From Chelydra serpentina (lineage: Eukaryota; Chordata; Testudines; Chelydridae), in NCBI GenBank assembly GCA_037349315.1, contig JBAIAC010000597.1, forward strand, positions 115,994 through 179,993: a DNA stretch of 64,000 bases, written 5' to 3'. Position numbers and translations under genes: made by a program. Within the stretch, counting starts at the first letter, position 1. Each line of letters starts with the position of its first letter. Positions 1 to 13,100 of the stretch are shown here, one piece after another. The notes under the pieces were generated by a model that had not been told where the DNA came from, did not search any database, and was given only the letters and a program-made list of their open reading frames with translations.

Positions 1-740
1 TGGGAGCCAGGACTCCTGGGTTCTATTCCTGGCTGCGGAAGGGGACTGACGTCTAGGAGTCAGAGCAAGGCGACTGGGAGCCAGGACTCCTGGGTTCTAT
101 TCCTGGCTGCGGAAGGGGACTGACGTCTAGGAGTCAGAGCAAGGCGACTGGGAGCCAGGACTCCTGGGTTCTATTCCTGGCTGCGGAAGGGGACTGACGT
201 CTAGGAGTCAGAGCAAGGCGATTGGGAGCCAGGACTCCTGGGTTCTATTCCTGGCTGCGGAAGGGGACTGATGTCTAGTAGTCAGAGCAAGGCGACTGGG
301 AGCCAGGACTCCTGGGTTCTTTTCCTGGCTGCGGAAGGGGACTGACGTCTAGTAGTCAGAGCAAGGCGACTAGGAGCCAGGACTCCTGGGTTCTATTCCT
401 GGCTATGGAAGGGGACTGACGTCTAGGAGTCAGAGCAAGGCGACTGGGAGCCAGGACTCCTGGGTTCTATTCCTGGCTGCGGAAGGGGACTGACGTCTAG
501 GAGTCAGAGCGAGGCGACTGGGAGCCAGGACTCCTGGGTTCTATTCCTGGCTGCGGAAGGGGACTGACGTCTAGGAGTCAGAGCGAGGCGACTGGGAGCC
601 AGGACTCCTGGGTTCTATTCCTGGCTGCGGAAGGGGACTGACGTCTAGGAGTCAGAGCGAGGCGACTGGGAGCCAGGACTCCTGGGTTCTATTCCTGGCT
701 GCGGAAGGGGCGTGGAGACTAGCAGTCAGAACTGGGAGTA
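1..740 (+). repeat. 74-bp tandem array derived from a tRNA-like SINE head, about 10 copies
   Basis: Each 74-bp unit holds gggagccaggactcctgggt, tctattcctggctgcggaag and a gacgtctaggagtcagagc segment. The gggttctattcc part resembles a Pol III B box, and (t)ctag.agtcagagc is an A-box remnant of the same MIR-like SINE head seen at other places in the window. The array begins before the window. A looser copy follows at about 740-840. Confidence 0.9.
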
Positions 741-1026
741 GGACACTTGGACCCTATGAGGACCAGGGGAGCCTGGTCTGGTGGTTCGAATGGGAGCTGG
801 AAGTCAGGACCCCGAGGTCCTGCTCCCGGCTTTGGGAAGGGAAGGAGGTGTTCAAGGGAGGGTCTAGCTAGCTGTACTCAGACAGAAAGAGAAACAATTA
901 AATAAATCAGCTTTTCCCGCTGGCTAACCATGGCGCCCCCTTAACGAGCAGGAGACACCCTGCCATGCTCAGCGGCCCCCACGACTCTCCTGTCAGTGCT
1001 GCAAGGCAGATCTTTGGAAGCCCTAC

Positions 1027-1109
1027 CTGAGTCGGTGGTGGCCCTTGTCCTTGTACGGCACAATATCTAGCAGCACCACATCCCAGGTCTTGGCAATGGC
1101 TTGCAGGGC
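1027..1109 (-). CDS. DNAH2: DNAH2 exon (DHC_N2 linker), last one in the window
   Basis: 83 nt, phase 0 in and phase 2 out, from [20 protein letters not shown] to GHHRL plus AG. Acceptor tcccag|GCC, donor CTCAG|GTAGGG. Positions 1-1026 contain no further exon, so the gene continues outside the window with most of the linker and the whole motor. Confidence 0.96.
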
Positions 1110-4100
1110 CTGGGAGAAAGACAGGGATGGACAGCATGAAATACACAGGGAAATCTTAGCACGTTGACGGGGGCTAAGGTCAGAAAGGAGAGGCCATGTG
1201 TCTCATGTCAGGAGGCCTGGTTCTATTCCTGGTTCCGGGAGGGGAGGGGACGTAGTGGGTTAGAGCGGGGTGGGGAGTCAGGATTCCTGGGTTCCATTCC
1301 CAGATCTCTTCTCCAACCTCCCATCTCAGGCGGGGAGCTAAGACTCCTGGGTTCTCCTCCCAGCTCTGAGCAGGAATAGATCTAATAGTGACTGGGAGTC
1401 AGGACTCCTGGCTCCAGATGCTGGTTGGCAATCGGTGCCAAATATGACAGTGGGTTTTGCGATGTGGACTCCTGTCCTGTTAAGATCTGGGCAGAGACAT
1501 TCAACGTCTGCTCAAAAAGAGCCTGCGGAATGGAAGAGGGACAGACGGACAGACTCTACCAGCTCGATAGACAGCTCCTTGGAGGCCGACGCAGAGATCT
1601 CACTGATTTTCTCCACGTGTTGATCCAGGCCGAGCTCCACAATATTCTCCAGCCTGAACTCTTCAGCATCCTGGTCAAACGTCCTGAGGACCAAGTCCTT
1701 CACCTGATCCCAGTGCCTGCAGGGAAGCCACCAGCAGCATTAAACCAGGGAATGGACAGGCCCTCTCTGCTGACACACCAGGATCAGTTCGATCCCCTTC
1801 AATACAGAGACTTGGCCAGGCCCAAGAAAGGAAACCAGTGCGCTCTCCGCCACGGAAATGGAGATGTTGAGATGGTCAAATGGTTGGACACTCCGGGATA
1901 GGAAATGAAACGAGTTGGAAGGGGCCTACTGTGGGTTGCTCCAACTGGAGAGAAGTTGAGGGAGTCAAGAGGGGAGGGATAGCTCAGTGGTTTGAGCATT
2001 GGCCTGCTAAACCCAGGGTTGTGAGTTCAATCCTTGAGGGGGCCATTTAGGGATCTGGGGCATAAATTGGGGATTGGTCCTGCTTTGAGCAGAGGGTTGG
2101 ACTAGATGACCTACTAAGGTCCCTTCCAACCCTGAGATTCTATGATTCTATGATACGCTGATATGGGCATATTCTGCAGAGACCGGGGAGTTATATCACT
2201 TGGATGGGTCTTTCAGTGACTGTGGATGGAAGAAAACCAAGGGGGAGAGCGAAGCCTCGGCGCGTGGCCCGGATATCAGCAGGCCTCAAAAGATCAGTCT
2301 GCACTGATGTACGCTCACCAACTTTGGAAGAAGGCTATAAATGTCGCCAGCCCCGAACAGGGAAGTGGCAAGAAGGAAGGAGAAGAGTTCTAAACCCTTC
2401 CACCCCAGAGATCTCTGCTCCCAGAGCATGCAGGGAACAGCCCCCCGGCCTGGTACCCAGGGCTCAGCTCTGGCCCACGCACTCCCACAAGCAAAGTGAG
2501 GAGATCAAGGGGACAGAGCCTCCCTAAGCGGCTCTAGGGATTTCTAGGCACTGCAGCAGCACAAAGAGAGGACATTCAAAGCAGAGCAACAGAACCAGTC
2601 CTGGGGAGCGAGGCTGGGCGGGCCGGGGCGATCTCTGTGGACCAAAAGGGAACGCAGTAGGCTGCACTGCCAGATGAAGGTGATACTCCAGCCTTAGCGG
2701 CCAGTGGGTTATTAACCAGCGCTCACGCGTGGGCTTGTTTGAAGGGCGCCGCTCAGCAGGACACTGGAAAAATAAGCTCTCTTCCTCCTTCCCAACCAAT
2801 TGCGGCCTCTTTCCCACCGCCCCGCAAACACACACCTCCCGCTGGGGGCAGGCGTGGTGTCGTGCGGTGAATCACCACTGTTGGGTAGGAGAGGAATTCT
2901 CCCTCGCCAGCTCGCTAATGAGAGCATGTTCGTGGGGGGCTGACGAACGAGGCCAGAGCCAAGCACGTGGCTAGGACACCAGGACCAGCCAATCGCAATC
3001 TCGCAGCTAGAGCTCCGGGGTTCTCATCCCACTCTGGGAGGGGAGGGGGGGCTGGTGGTTAGAGCCAGGACTCCTGGGTTCTCTCCCCGGCTCTGAGAGA
3101 AGACTGGGGTCTGGTGGATTAGAGCAGGGGGAGCTGGTGGTTAGAGCCAGGACTCCTGGGTTCTCTCCCCAGCTCTGAGAGAAGACTGGGGTCTGGTGGA
3201 TTAGAGCAGGGGGAGCTGGTGGTTAGAGCCAGGACTCCTGGGTTCTCTCCCCGGCTCTGAGAGAAGACTGGGGTCTGGTGGATTAGAGCAGGGGGAGCTG
3301 GTGGTTAGAGCCAGGACTCCTGGGTTCTCTCCCCGGCTCTGAGAGAAGACTGGGGTCTGGTGGATTAGAGCAGGGGGAGCTGGTGGTTAGAGCCAGGACT
3401 CCTGGGTTCTCTCCCCGGCTCTGAGAGAAGACTGGGGTCTGGTGGATTAGAGCAGGGGGAGCTGGTGGTTAGAGCCAGGACTCCTGGGTTCTCTCTCCGG
3501 CTCTGGGAGGGGTGTGAGGGCTGGTGGGTTGGGGGGGGGGGCTGGGATCCAGGACTCCTGGGTTCTCTCCCCAGCTCTGAAAGAAGACTGGGGTCTGGTG
3601 GATTAGAGCAGGGGCAGGCTGGGAGCCAGGACTCCTGGGTTCTCTCCCCAGCTCTGGGAGGGGAGTGGGGTCTAGTGGTTAGAGCAGGGGGGATTGGGAG
3701 TCAGGATTCTGGGGTTCTATTCCCCAGCTGTGGGAGGGGAGTGGGGTCTGGTGGTTAAAGCAGGAGGTTAGGACTCCTGAGTTCTCTTTCCTATTGGGGA
3801 AGGGGAGTGTAGTCGCGGGGGGGGCGGCGGGGGAGGATGCTCTCCGGACTCCGGGGTTCAATTCCCAACCCTACCACTCTGTGACCTTGGGTACATCCCT
3901 TCTCTTCTCTGTGCCTCAACGGAGCAATGAATTTCCATGTCACAGAAGTTTCCCAACCCCTCTTTCTCAAACGCGAGCTCCTCAGATGACAGGAGCTAAG
4001 GGAAGGCAGAGCACGATTCATTCCCCCAGTGGGATCCTGCCGCATCACAGACAGATCCAGGGGCACAGTATCCCGTACGTTACTCCACGGAAGAGAAGCT

Positions 4101-7100
4101 TTCAGCCACTCTCCAGAGGGGGCACGGCTTCCCCCATGTCCCAGAAGCGTGGGCCAGCAACGCGCGTGCAGACGGTGCCCTCGGATGAGCCGTATTTACC
4201 TCTCCCGCAAGGCCGGGTTCCTGAGGTCTGAGATCAGGGGCATCGTCCTCTTAAACTGCTCGACCTTCACCTTGGACGTCTCGATAATTTCCCAGTCCCG
4301 ATCCTTTGGTTGGAAAGGAAGCAAGGCCAGGTTTGGGGGGGGGGGGCTCAGCAGGGTGGAGGGATACTCATTTGGGCGGCCCCTCGGCGCGCCTTTGACG
4401 CGCATCACCCCCACCCCCAGAACGTCACGCACAAGAGATCACGTCCCCGGTGGGCTGCTCTGGGTGAGCCTCTGCGCCACGTCTAATGAGGACCGGCACC
4501 TCCCAGCACAATCCCACAATGCCCCTCCAACGACCTCCAGCAGGGGGCAGAGCACTAGGAAAGGCCCCCTTCTCTGCTGTCCCCCGCCGTCGCCCTCCAA
4601 AGCGCCCCTTCCCGTACACCACGAGGGGGCCGGCCAGGGGAGCCGCTCTCGTACCTTGAGCTCCCGGCTCAGCTTGTTGAGCCTCCGGAAGAGCCCGTAC
4701 GCCGTGGTCTCCATCACCTCCGTTTGCAGGGTCTTGAAGCTCCCGGTCTTCCACTCGTTCCAGTGGTCCTCCCACTCTTTGGTGATCTCCCACACCTGCT
4801 GCAGGTAGTCCAGCTCCTGCAGGGCCCCGCCCAGAGAGAGTTTAGCCACAGCTGGAGAGACACCCGGGGCCCCCCTTCAGCTGGCTACTCCCCTCACTGC
4901 GCCGACCCCGGGGGGCTGGATGGGGATGTGCTCTCAGGCAGCAGCCGCGCAAGCAGGATCGCGGCCCCCCCAGGGAGGAGAGGGGAGCTCGGGCCGCGGA
5001 GGTTCCCACCTTCTCGAGCTTCTGGAGGTCTTTGGAAGCTGGCTGTTCGATTTTGAAGATGCCCAGGTTGGAGCGCAGGGTGCTCTCCTCCTCCTTCATG
5101 GTGGCCAGCAGCTGCCGCATCACCGCAATCTGCTCCAGGGCCGTCTCGCAGTTCACGGCACTGGTGAACGGACCTACGCAACAAAGAGCTCAGCGGCTTC
5201 TGGGAGGGGAGTGGGGTCTAGTGCTTAGAGCGGGGCGGGGGGCTGGGAACCAGGACTCCTGGGTTCTGTCAGTGGCTCTGGGAGGGGAGTGGGGTCGGGT
5301 GATTAGAGCAGGGGGGGCTGGGGGCCAGGACTCCTGAGTTCTCTGCCCGGCTCTGGGAGGGGAGTGGGGGCTGGTGGTTAGAGCAGGGGGTGCTGGGAGC
5401 CAGGACTCCTGGGTTCTCTCCCTGGCTCTGGGAGGGGAGTGGGGGCTGGTGGTTAGAGCAGGGGGTGCTGGGAGCCAGGACTCCTGGGTTCTCTCCCTGG
5501 CTCTGGGAGGGGAGTGGGGGCTGGTGGGTTAGAGCAGGGGGTGCTGGGAGCCAGGACTCCTGGGTTCTCTCCCCGGCTCTGGGAGGGGAGTGGGGTGGGT
5601 GGGTTAGAGCAGGGGGGCTGGGAGCCAGGACTCCTGGGTTCTCTCCCTGGCTCTGGGAGGGGAGTGGGGGCTGGTGGGTTAGAGCAGGGGGGCTGGGAGC
5701 CAGGACTCCTGGGTTCTCTCCCTGGCTCTGGGAGGGGAGTGGGGGCTGGTGGGTTAGAGCAGGGGGGGCTGGGAGCCAGGACTCCTGGGTTCTCTCCCTG
5801 GCTCTGGGAGGGGAGAGGGGGCTGGTGGGTTAGAGCAGGGAGGGCTGGGAGCCAGGACTCCTGGGTTCTCTCCCCGGCTCTGGGAGGGGAGTGGGGGCTG
5901 GTGGGTTAGAGCAGGGGGGGCTGGGAGCCAGGACTCCTGGGTTCTCTCCCCGGCTCTGGGAGGGGAGTGGGGTCTGGTGGGTGAGAGCAGGGGGTGCTGA
6001 GAGTCAGGACTCCTGGGTTCTGATCCCAGGTCTGGGAGAGGAGAGAGGTCCCGTGGTTAGAGCAGATGGAGCTGGAAGACAGGACGCCTGGGTTCCATTC
6101 CCAGCTCTGGGAAGGTAGTAGGGTCTAGTGGGTTGGAGCCGAGAGGTGGGGGCAAACCGTCCTGGGTTCTATTCCCATCTGTGGGCGGGGAGGGCAGTCT
6201 GGCAGTTAGAACAGATAGGGCTAGGGGGCAGGATGCCTGGGTTCTATTTCCTGCTGTGGGAAAAAAGTGGGGTCTAGAGGGTTTGAACAGATGGGGCTGG
6301 GAGTCAGAATTCCAGGAACCCTACAGAGCATGGTGAAAGTTCAGCAGGTCTCAGAGGTACGGGACAGTGATTTACAAGAGGACTAGAAAAATGAAGGGAC
6401 TTACTAGTAGGGAGGGACATTAGATTCAAACTCACTAACTGTAACTAGAATCATAGAATCTCAGGGTTGGAAGGGACCTTAGTAGGTCATCTAGTCCTAC
6501 CCCCTGCTCAAAGCAGGAGCAATCCCCAATTTTTGTTCTAGATCCCTAAATGGCCCCCTCAAGGATTGAACTCACAACCCTGGGTTTAGCAGGCTAATGC
6601 TCAAACCACTGAGCTATCCCTCCTCCCCTGGCTAATTTACTGAACCAGTTTCTTCAAACCTGGCTTGTTCTCTAGGTCTCACTGAGATCTAGAAAACAAG
6701 CCAAATACTGTGTGGTGTTTCTAGCAGGAGCCATTTTTGAGTTCACCGAGGCCTCTGTTCTGTGCGTGGCACCACCACTCACCTTTGGTGCCAAAATCCT
6801 GCAGAAGGACCTGGGCCTTTTTCTTGAAGTCATCCGCAGAATGGATCAGGCCCGTCTTGAATTTCTCCTTGTGTTTCTTTAGCATGACATCGCTCTCCAG
6901 GATGCACTGCTGGAAGGACAGCCACTCAGAGTTGAGTGCGCCCAGCGTCTGCAGCACCTGGGACAAGGGAGAGGGAGAAAGATGAAAGATGTGTTCGCCC
7001 TCCACTGCTTCAAGGAGAAGGCTGGGCACGGTGGGTCCCAGAAATCTGGCTAGGATAAATAGGAACCACCTCCACCCCCACGGCACTGGGGATCTCATCC

Positions 7101-10100
7101 GTTTCCCTGGAGCTGGGCAGGACTCGGGTCATTTCGACAAGTCCTCATTCATAGAAATCTCTGCCAGTTACAGTGAAAGCGTTTTTATCCAGCATGTTCG
7201 GGGAATGCGGGGTGCCGGTAAGTGAAAAATTCCGGTTAATGAAGTGGGAGGGAGTTAGGGTGCGGGAAGGGGCTCGGGGCAGGAGGCTGGAACACGGGAG
7301 GGGGTGCGGGGCACGGGCTCTGGTTCCCGGTCAATGGGAGCTGTGGAGCCAGTGCTCGGGGCAGGATGGGGGCAGTGCAGAGCCGGGGGAGGTCGTTGCT
7401 TGCGGGGAGCCTGCCGACCCCGCACCGACCAGACTGTAAACCGGACTCTCTCTGAAGATTAGACCAGGAGGGGATGAATAGGCACGCTGGCCACGAACTC
7501 ACTGGGGGTCGGCAGCACCGAAGAGCTGTCTTCGGAGAAGGGGTAGGGAGCCAGTGACGCTGAGGGTGGGGGTGCGAGAAAAGGGAGGGGCGGGCAAATG
7601 GGGCAGGGGGTTGCAGGGAGGGAGGGAGGGAGATCACAGTGGGCCAAAGAAGCTGAGCAGAGGAAGGGAATGGGGATGAAATCCCGGAGGGAGCAGGTGG
7701 GAGGGGATGAGGGAGAGGGGAAAGCAGAGCAGGGTGCCTGGGAATTCACAGCGAGGTCTTGCCTGGATGGAGAGAAGGGCTCGGATCCTCAAAGGGATGT
7801 AGGCGCCTCATTCCCATGGACGTTAGGTGCCTACATCCCTTTGGGGGCTGGGCCAGCGTGGCAGGGGGGCACTCACGTCCGCGTCCCTACTTACCCCCTC
7901 GTCCACGGCCACTTCGTATTTCTCCAGGATGGCAAACTGCTCGTGAATGGGCGGGATCTGCCCCTCTAGCTTCGGCAGCTCATGCTGCAGGGTGTCCAGG
8001 AGCTGCAGGCTTTGGCCCAGTTCCTCCAGCGTCTGCGGAGGCCGGCTGACTCTGTGGGCCGGAGCGGGGAAGAGAGCGAGTGAGCGGATCAAATGACCTG
8101 GAAGGGGGGCAGTGTGGTGGCATTGGTCCGGACTCGCCCCGGGGCAGCCTCTTATGCCGCGCTCCCCACAGCGGCTCTGCTCGGGGAAAGGCGTTGGACG
8201 CCCCGTGGCAGGGCTGACCCTACGGCACGCTGCTCCTCTCCATGGGCGCCAGCGAGGGGTCCGGTCCGAGCCACGGTGGGGGCCCTATTTAATATCACGG
8301 TTCTGCTCCGGGCAGGGGCCAGCTGACCACGCCACACGGAAGCGGGTGAACCTCGGAACCACAGAGGGAGAGGGATAGCTCAGTGGTTTGAGCATCGGCC
8401 TGCTAAACCCAGGGTTGTGAGTTCAATCCTTGAGGGGGCCATTTAGGGATCTGGGGCAAAACCTGGGGATTGGTCCTGCTTTGAGCAGGGGGTTGGACTA
8501 GATGACTTCCGAAGATCCCTTCCGACCCTGAGATTCTATGATTCTAAGGGGTGAGATCAGGCCCGGAGAGGGGATGTCTCTGGGCTTCTGCATGTTTCTC
8601 TCTGAAGGGGTCAAACTAGAAGGCCAGAACGTCCCCTAGATGGGGCTTGGCAGGACGGGAGGACTTGGGACATCTTGGCTGGACAACGGCCTCCCATGTC
8701 CCAAGGAAGAGCATCAGACAGGGCCCTGGAATCCCAGAGCTAGAAACAGTGACTAGACTCTACCCCATGGAAGCACGTGGGACCCAGAGACGGTGACTGT
8801 AGAGTGGGGAACTGGGCCCGTTTGTAACGGGTGGGGCGAAGGGAAGGCCAGAGAGGAACCTGCCCAGGGAGAAGGGCACGGGCTGTCTCTGCCCCAACCA
8901 GCAGGGGCGTGGGGTACAGGAAGGGCGGGGCAGCATGATCGCCGCCCGCGCAGGGAAGGCCTCACTTCTCGGCGTTCTCCTGGAGGTAGAGGTACAGCTC
9001 CTGCAGCCGGGTACTGGCCATCTCGTTCAGCAGGTTGGTGAGCTTGTTCTGCCACTCGTTGCAGTGCTGGACCACGGAGAACTTGAGGTGGGAGCAGTCG
9101 AGCAACACAAACTGGATGTTCAGCACCGTCTCCTCCTTCTGCACGTTGTTGGCCACCTCCATGTACCTGCCGTGCACGTACACAGACCCACCCGTGTGGA
9201 AAACCAGCCTGGCACTAGGGGGCGCTGTGCGGCAGGGAGCTCTCTCCCCTCGCAGTCAGTGCTGATGTCAATGCCCCAGCCTGGCACTAGGGGGCGCTGT
9301 GCGGCAGGGAGCTGACTGAGGGAGCTCTCTCCCCTCGCACTCAGTGCTGATGCCAGTGCCCCAGCCTGGCACTAGGGGGCGCTGTGCGGCAGGGAGCTCT
9401 CTCCCCTCGCACTCAGTGCTGATGCCAGTGCCCCAGCCTGGCACTAGGGGGCGCTGTGCGGCAGGGAGCTCTCTCCCCTCGCACTCAGTGCTGATGCCAA
9501 TGCCCCAGCCTGGCACTAGGGGGCGCTGTGCGGCAGGGAGCTCTCTCCCCTCGCACTCAGTGCTGATGCCAATGCCCCAGCCTGGCACTAGGGGGCGCTA
9601 TGCGGCAGGGAGCTCTCTCCCCTCGCACTCAGTGCTGATGCCAATGCCCCAGCCTGGCACTAGGGGGCGCTGTGCGGTAGGGAGCTCTCTCTCCTCGCAG
9701 TCAGTGCTGATGCCAGTGCCCCAGCCTGGCACTAGGGGGCGCTGTGCTGCAGGGAGCTCTCTCCCCTCGCAGTCAGTGCTGATGCCAATGCCCCAGCCTG
9801 GCACTAGGGGGCGCTGTGCGGCAGGGAGCTCTCTCCCCTCGCACTCAGTGCTGATGCCAGTGCCCCAGCCTGGCACTAGGGGGCGCTGTGCGGCAGGGAG
9901 CTCTCTCTCCTCACACTCAGTGCTGATGCCAATGCCCCAGCCTGGCACTAGGGGGCGCTGTGCGGCAGGGAGCTCTCTCCCCTCGCACTCAGTGCTGATG
10001 CCAATGCCCCAGCCTGGCACTAGGGGGCGCTGTGCGGTAGGGAGCTCTCTCCCCTCGCACTCAGTGCTGATGCCAATGCCCCAGCCTGGCACTAGGGGGC

Positions 10101-13100
10101 GCTGTGCGGTAGGGAGCTCTCTCCCCTCGCACTCAGTGCTGATGCCAATGCCCCAGCCTGGCACTAGGGGGCGCTGTGCTGCAGGGAGCTCTCTCCCCTC
10201 ACAGTCAGTGCTGATGCCAATGCCCCAGCCTGGCACTAGGGGGCGCTGTGCGGCAGGGAGCTCTCTCCCCTCACAGTCAGTGCTGATGCCAATGCCCCAG
10301 CCTGGCACTAGGGGGCGCTGTGCGGCAGGGAGCTCTCTCCCCTCGCACTCAGTGCTGATGCCAATGCCCCAGCCTGGCACTAGGGGGCGCTGTGCTGCAG
10401 GGAGCTCTCTCCCCTCGCAGTCAGGGCTGATCCCACTGCCCCAGCCTGGCACTAGGGGGCGCTGTGCGGCAGGGAGCTCTCTCCCCTCGCACTCAGTGCT
10501 GATGCCAATGCCCCAGCCTGGCACTAGGGGGCGCTGTGCGGCAGGGAGCTCTCTCCCCTCGCACTCAGTGCTGATGCCAATGCCCCAGCCTGGCACTAGG
10601 GGGCGCTGTGCGGCAGGGAGCTCTCTCCCCTCACAGTCAGTGCTGATGCCAATGCCCCAGCCTGGCACTAGGGGGCGCTGTGCGGTAGGGAGCTCTCTCC
10701 CCTCGCAGTCAGTGCTGATGCCAATGCCCCAGCCTGGCACTAGGGGGCGCTGTGCGGCAGGGAGCTCTCTCTCCCCTCGCACTCAGTGCTGATGCCAGTG
10801 CCCCAGCCTGGCACTAGGGGGCGCTGTGCGGCAGGGAGCTCTCTCCCCTCGCAGTCAGTGCTGATGCCAGTGCCCCAGCCTGGCACTAGGGGGCGCTGTG
10901 CGGCAGGGAGCTCTCTCTCCTCGCACTCAGTGCTGATGCCAATGCCCCAGCCTGGCACTAGGGGGCGCTCTGCGGCAGGGAGCTCTCTCCCCTCGCAGTC
11001 AGTGCTGATGCCAATGCCCCAGCCTGGCACTAGGGGGCGCTGTGCGGCAGGGAGCTCTCTCCCCTCGCACTCAGTGCTGATCCCAGTGCCCCAGCCTGGC
11101 ACTAGGGGGCGCTGTGCGGCAGGGAGCTCTCTCCCCTCGCACTCAGTGCTGATGCCAATGCCCCAGCCTGGCACTAGGGGGCGCTGTGCGGCAGGGAGCT
11201 CTCTCCCCTCACAGTCAGTGCTGATGCCAATGCCCCAGCCTGGCACTAGGGGGCGCTGTGCGGCAGGGAGCTCTCTCTCCCCTCGCAGTCAGTGCTGATG
11301 CCAGTGCCCCAGCCTGGCACTAGGGGGCGCTGTGCGGCAGGGAGCTCTCTCTCCCCTCGCAGTCAGTGCTGATGCCAATGCCCCAGCCTGGCACTAGGGG
11401 GCGCTGTGCGGCAGGGAGCTCTCTCTCCCCTCGCACTCAGTGCTGATGCCAGTGCCCCAGCCTGGCACTAGGGGGCGCTGTGCGGCAGGGAGCTCTCTCC
11501 CCTCGCAGTCAGTGCTGATGCCAGTGCCCCAGCCTGGCACTAGGGGGCGCTGTGCGGCAGGGAGCTCTCTCTCCCCTCGCAGTCAGTGCTGATGCCAATG
11601 CCCCAGCCTGGCACTAGGGGGCGCTGTGCGGCAGGGAGCTCTCTCTCCCCTCGCACTCAGTGCTGATGCCAGTGCCCCAGCCTGGCACTAGGGGGCGCTG
11701 TGCGGCAGGGAGCTCTCTCCCCTCGCAGTCAGTGCTGATGCCAGTGCCCCAGCCTGGCACTAGGGGGCGCTGTGCGGCAGGGAGCTCTCTCTCCTCGCAC
11801 TCAGTGCTGATCCCAGTGCCCCAGCCTGGCACTAGGGGGCGCTGTGCGGCAGGGAGCTCTCTCCCCTCGCACTCAGTGCTGATGTCAATGCCCCAGCCTG
11901 GCACTAGGGGGCGCTCTGCGGCAGGGAGCTCTCTCCCCTCGCAGTCAGTGCTGATGCCAATGCCCCAGCCTGGCACTAGGGGGCGCTCTGCGGCAGGGAG
12001 CTCTCTCCCCTCGCAGTCAGTGCTGATGCCAATGCCCCAGCCTGGCACTAGGGGGCGCTGTGCGGTAGGGAGCTCTCTCCCCTCGCACTCAGTGCTGATG
12101 TCAATGCCCCAGCCTGGCACTAGGGGGCGCTGTGCGGCAGGGAGCTCTCTCCCCTCGCAGTCAGTGCTGATGCCAATGCCCCAGCCTGGCACTAGGGGGC
12201 GCTGTGCGGTAGGGAGCTCTCTCCCCTCGCACTCAGTGCTGATGCCAATGCCCCAGCCTGGCACTAGGGGGCGCTGTGCGGCAGGGAGCTCTCTCCCCTC
12301 GCAGTCAGTGCTGATGCCAGTGCCCCAGCCTGGCACTAGGGGGCGCTGTGCGGCAGGGAGCTCTCTCCCCTCGCAGTCAGGGCTGATGTCAATGCCCCAG
12401 CCTGGCACTAGGGGGCGCTGTGCGGCAGGGAGCTCTCTCCCCTCGCACTCAGTGCTGATGCCAATGCCCCAGCCTGGCACTAGGGGGCGCTGTGCGGCAG
12501 GGAGCTCTCTCCCCTCGCAGTCAGTGCTGATGCCAATGCCCCAGCCTGGCACTAGGGGGCGCTGTGCGGCAGGGAGCTCTCTCCCCTCACAGTCAGTGCT
12601 GATGCCAGTGCCCCAGCCTGGCACTAGGGGGCGCTGTGCGGCAGGGAGCTCTCTCTCCTCGCACTCAGTGCTGATGCCAGTGCCCCAGCCTGGCACTAGG
12701 GGGCGCTGTGCGGCAGGGAGCTCTCTCTCCTCGCACTCAGTGCTGATGCCAATGCCCCAGCCTGGCACTAGGGGGCGCTGTGCGGTAGGGAGCTCTCTCC
12801 CCTTGCACTCAGTGCTGATGCCAGTGCCCCAGCCTGGCACTAGGGGGCGCTGTGCGGCAGGGAGCTCTCTCTCCTCGCAGTCAGTGCTGATGCCAATGCC
12901 CCAGCCTGGCACTAGGGGGCGCTGTGCTGCAGGGAGCTCTCTCCCCTCACACTCAGTGCTGATGCCAGTGCCCCAGCCTGGCACTAGGGGGCGCTGTGCT
13001 GCAGGGAGCTCTCTCCCCTCGCACTCAGTGCTGATGCCAATGCCCCAGCCTGGCACTAGGGGGCGCTGTGCGGCAGGGAGCTCTCTCCCCTCGCACTCAG

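Noticed and set aside
1425..1901. Plus-strand open frame of 158 codons
   Set aside because: It is antisense to a DNAH2 exon (1560-1716) that has perfect splice sites and a conserved sequence.
1971..2042. tRNA genes (A and B boxes present here, at other SINE copies and in the SINE-head arrays)
   Set aside because: They are SINE heads: no intact cloverleaf is evident, and they are followed by a CR1-like tail or repeated in tandem.
4029..4808. Plus-strand open frame of 259 codons
   Set aside because: It runs antisense across two DNAH2 exons and the intron between them, and has no recognisable domain.
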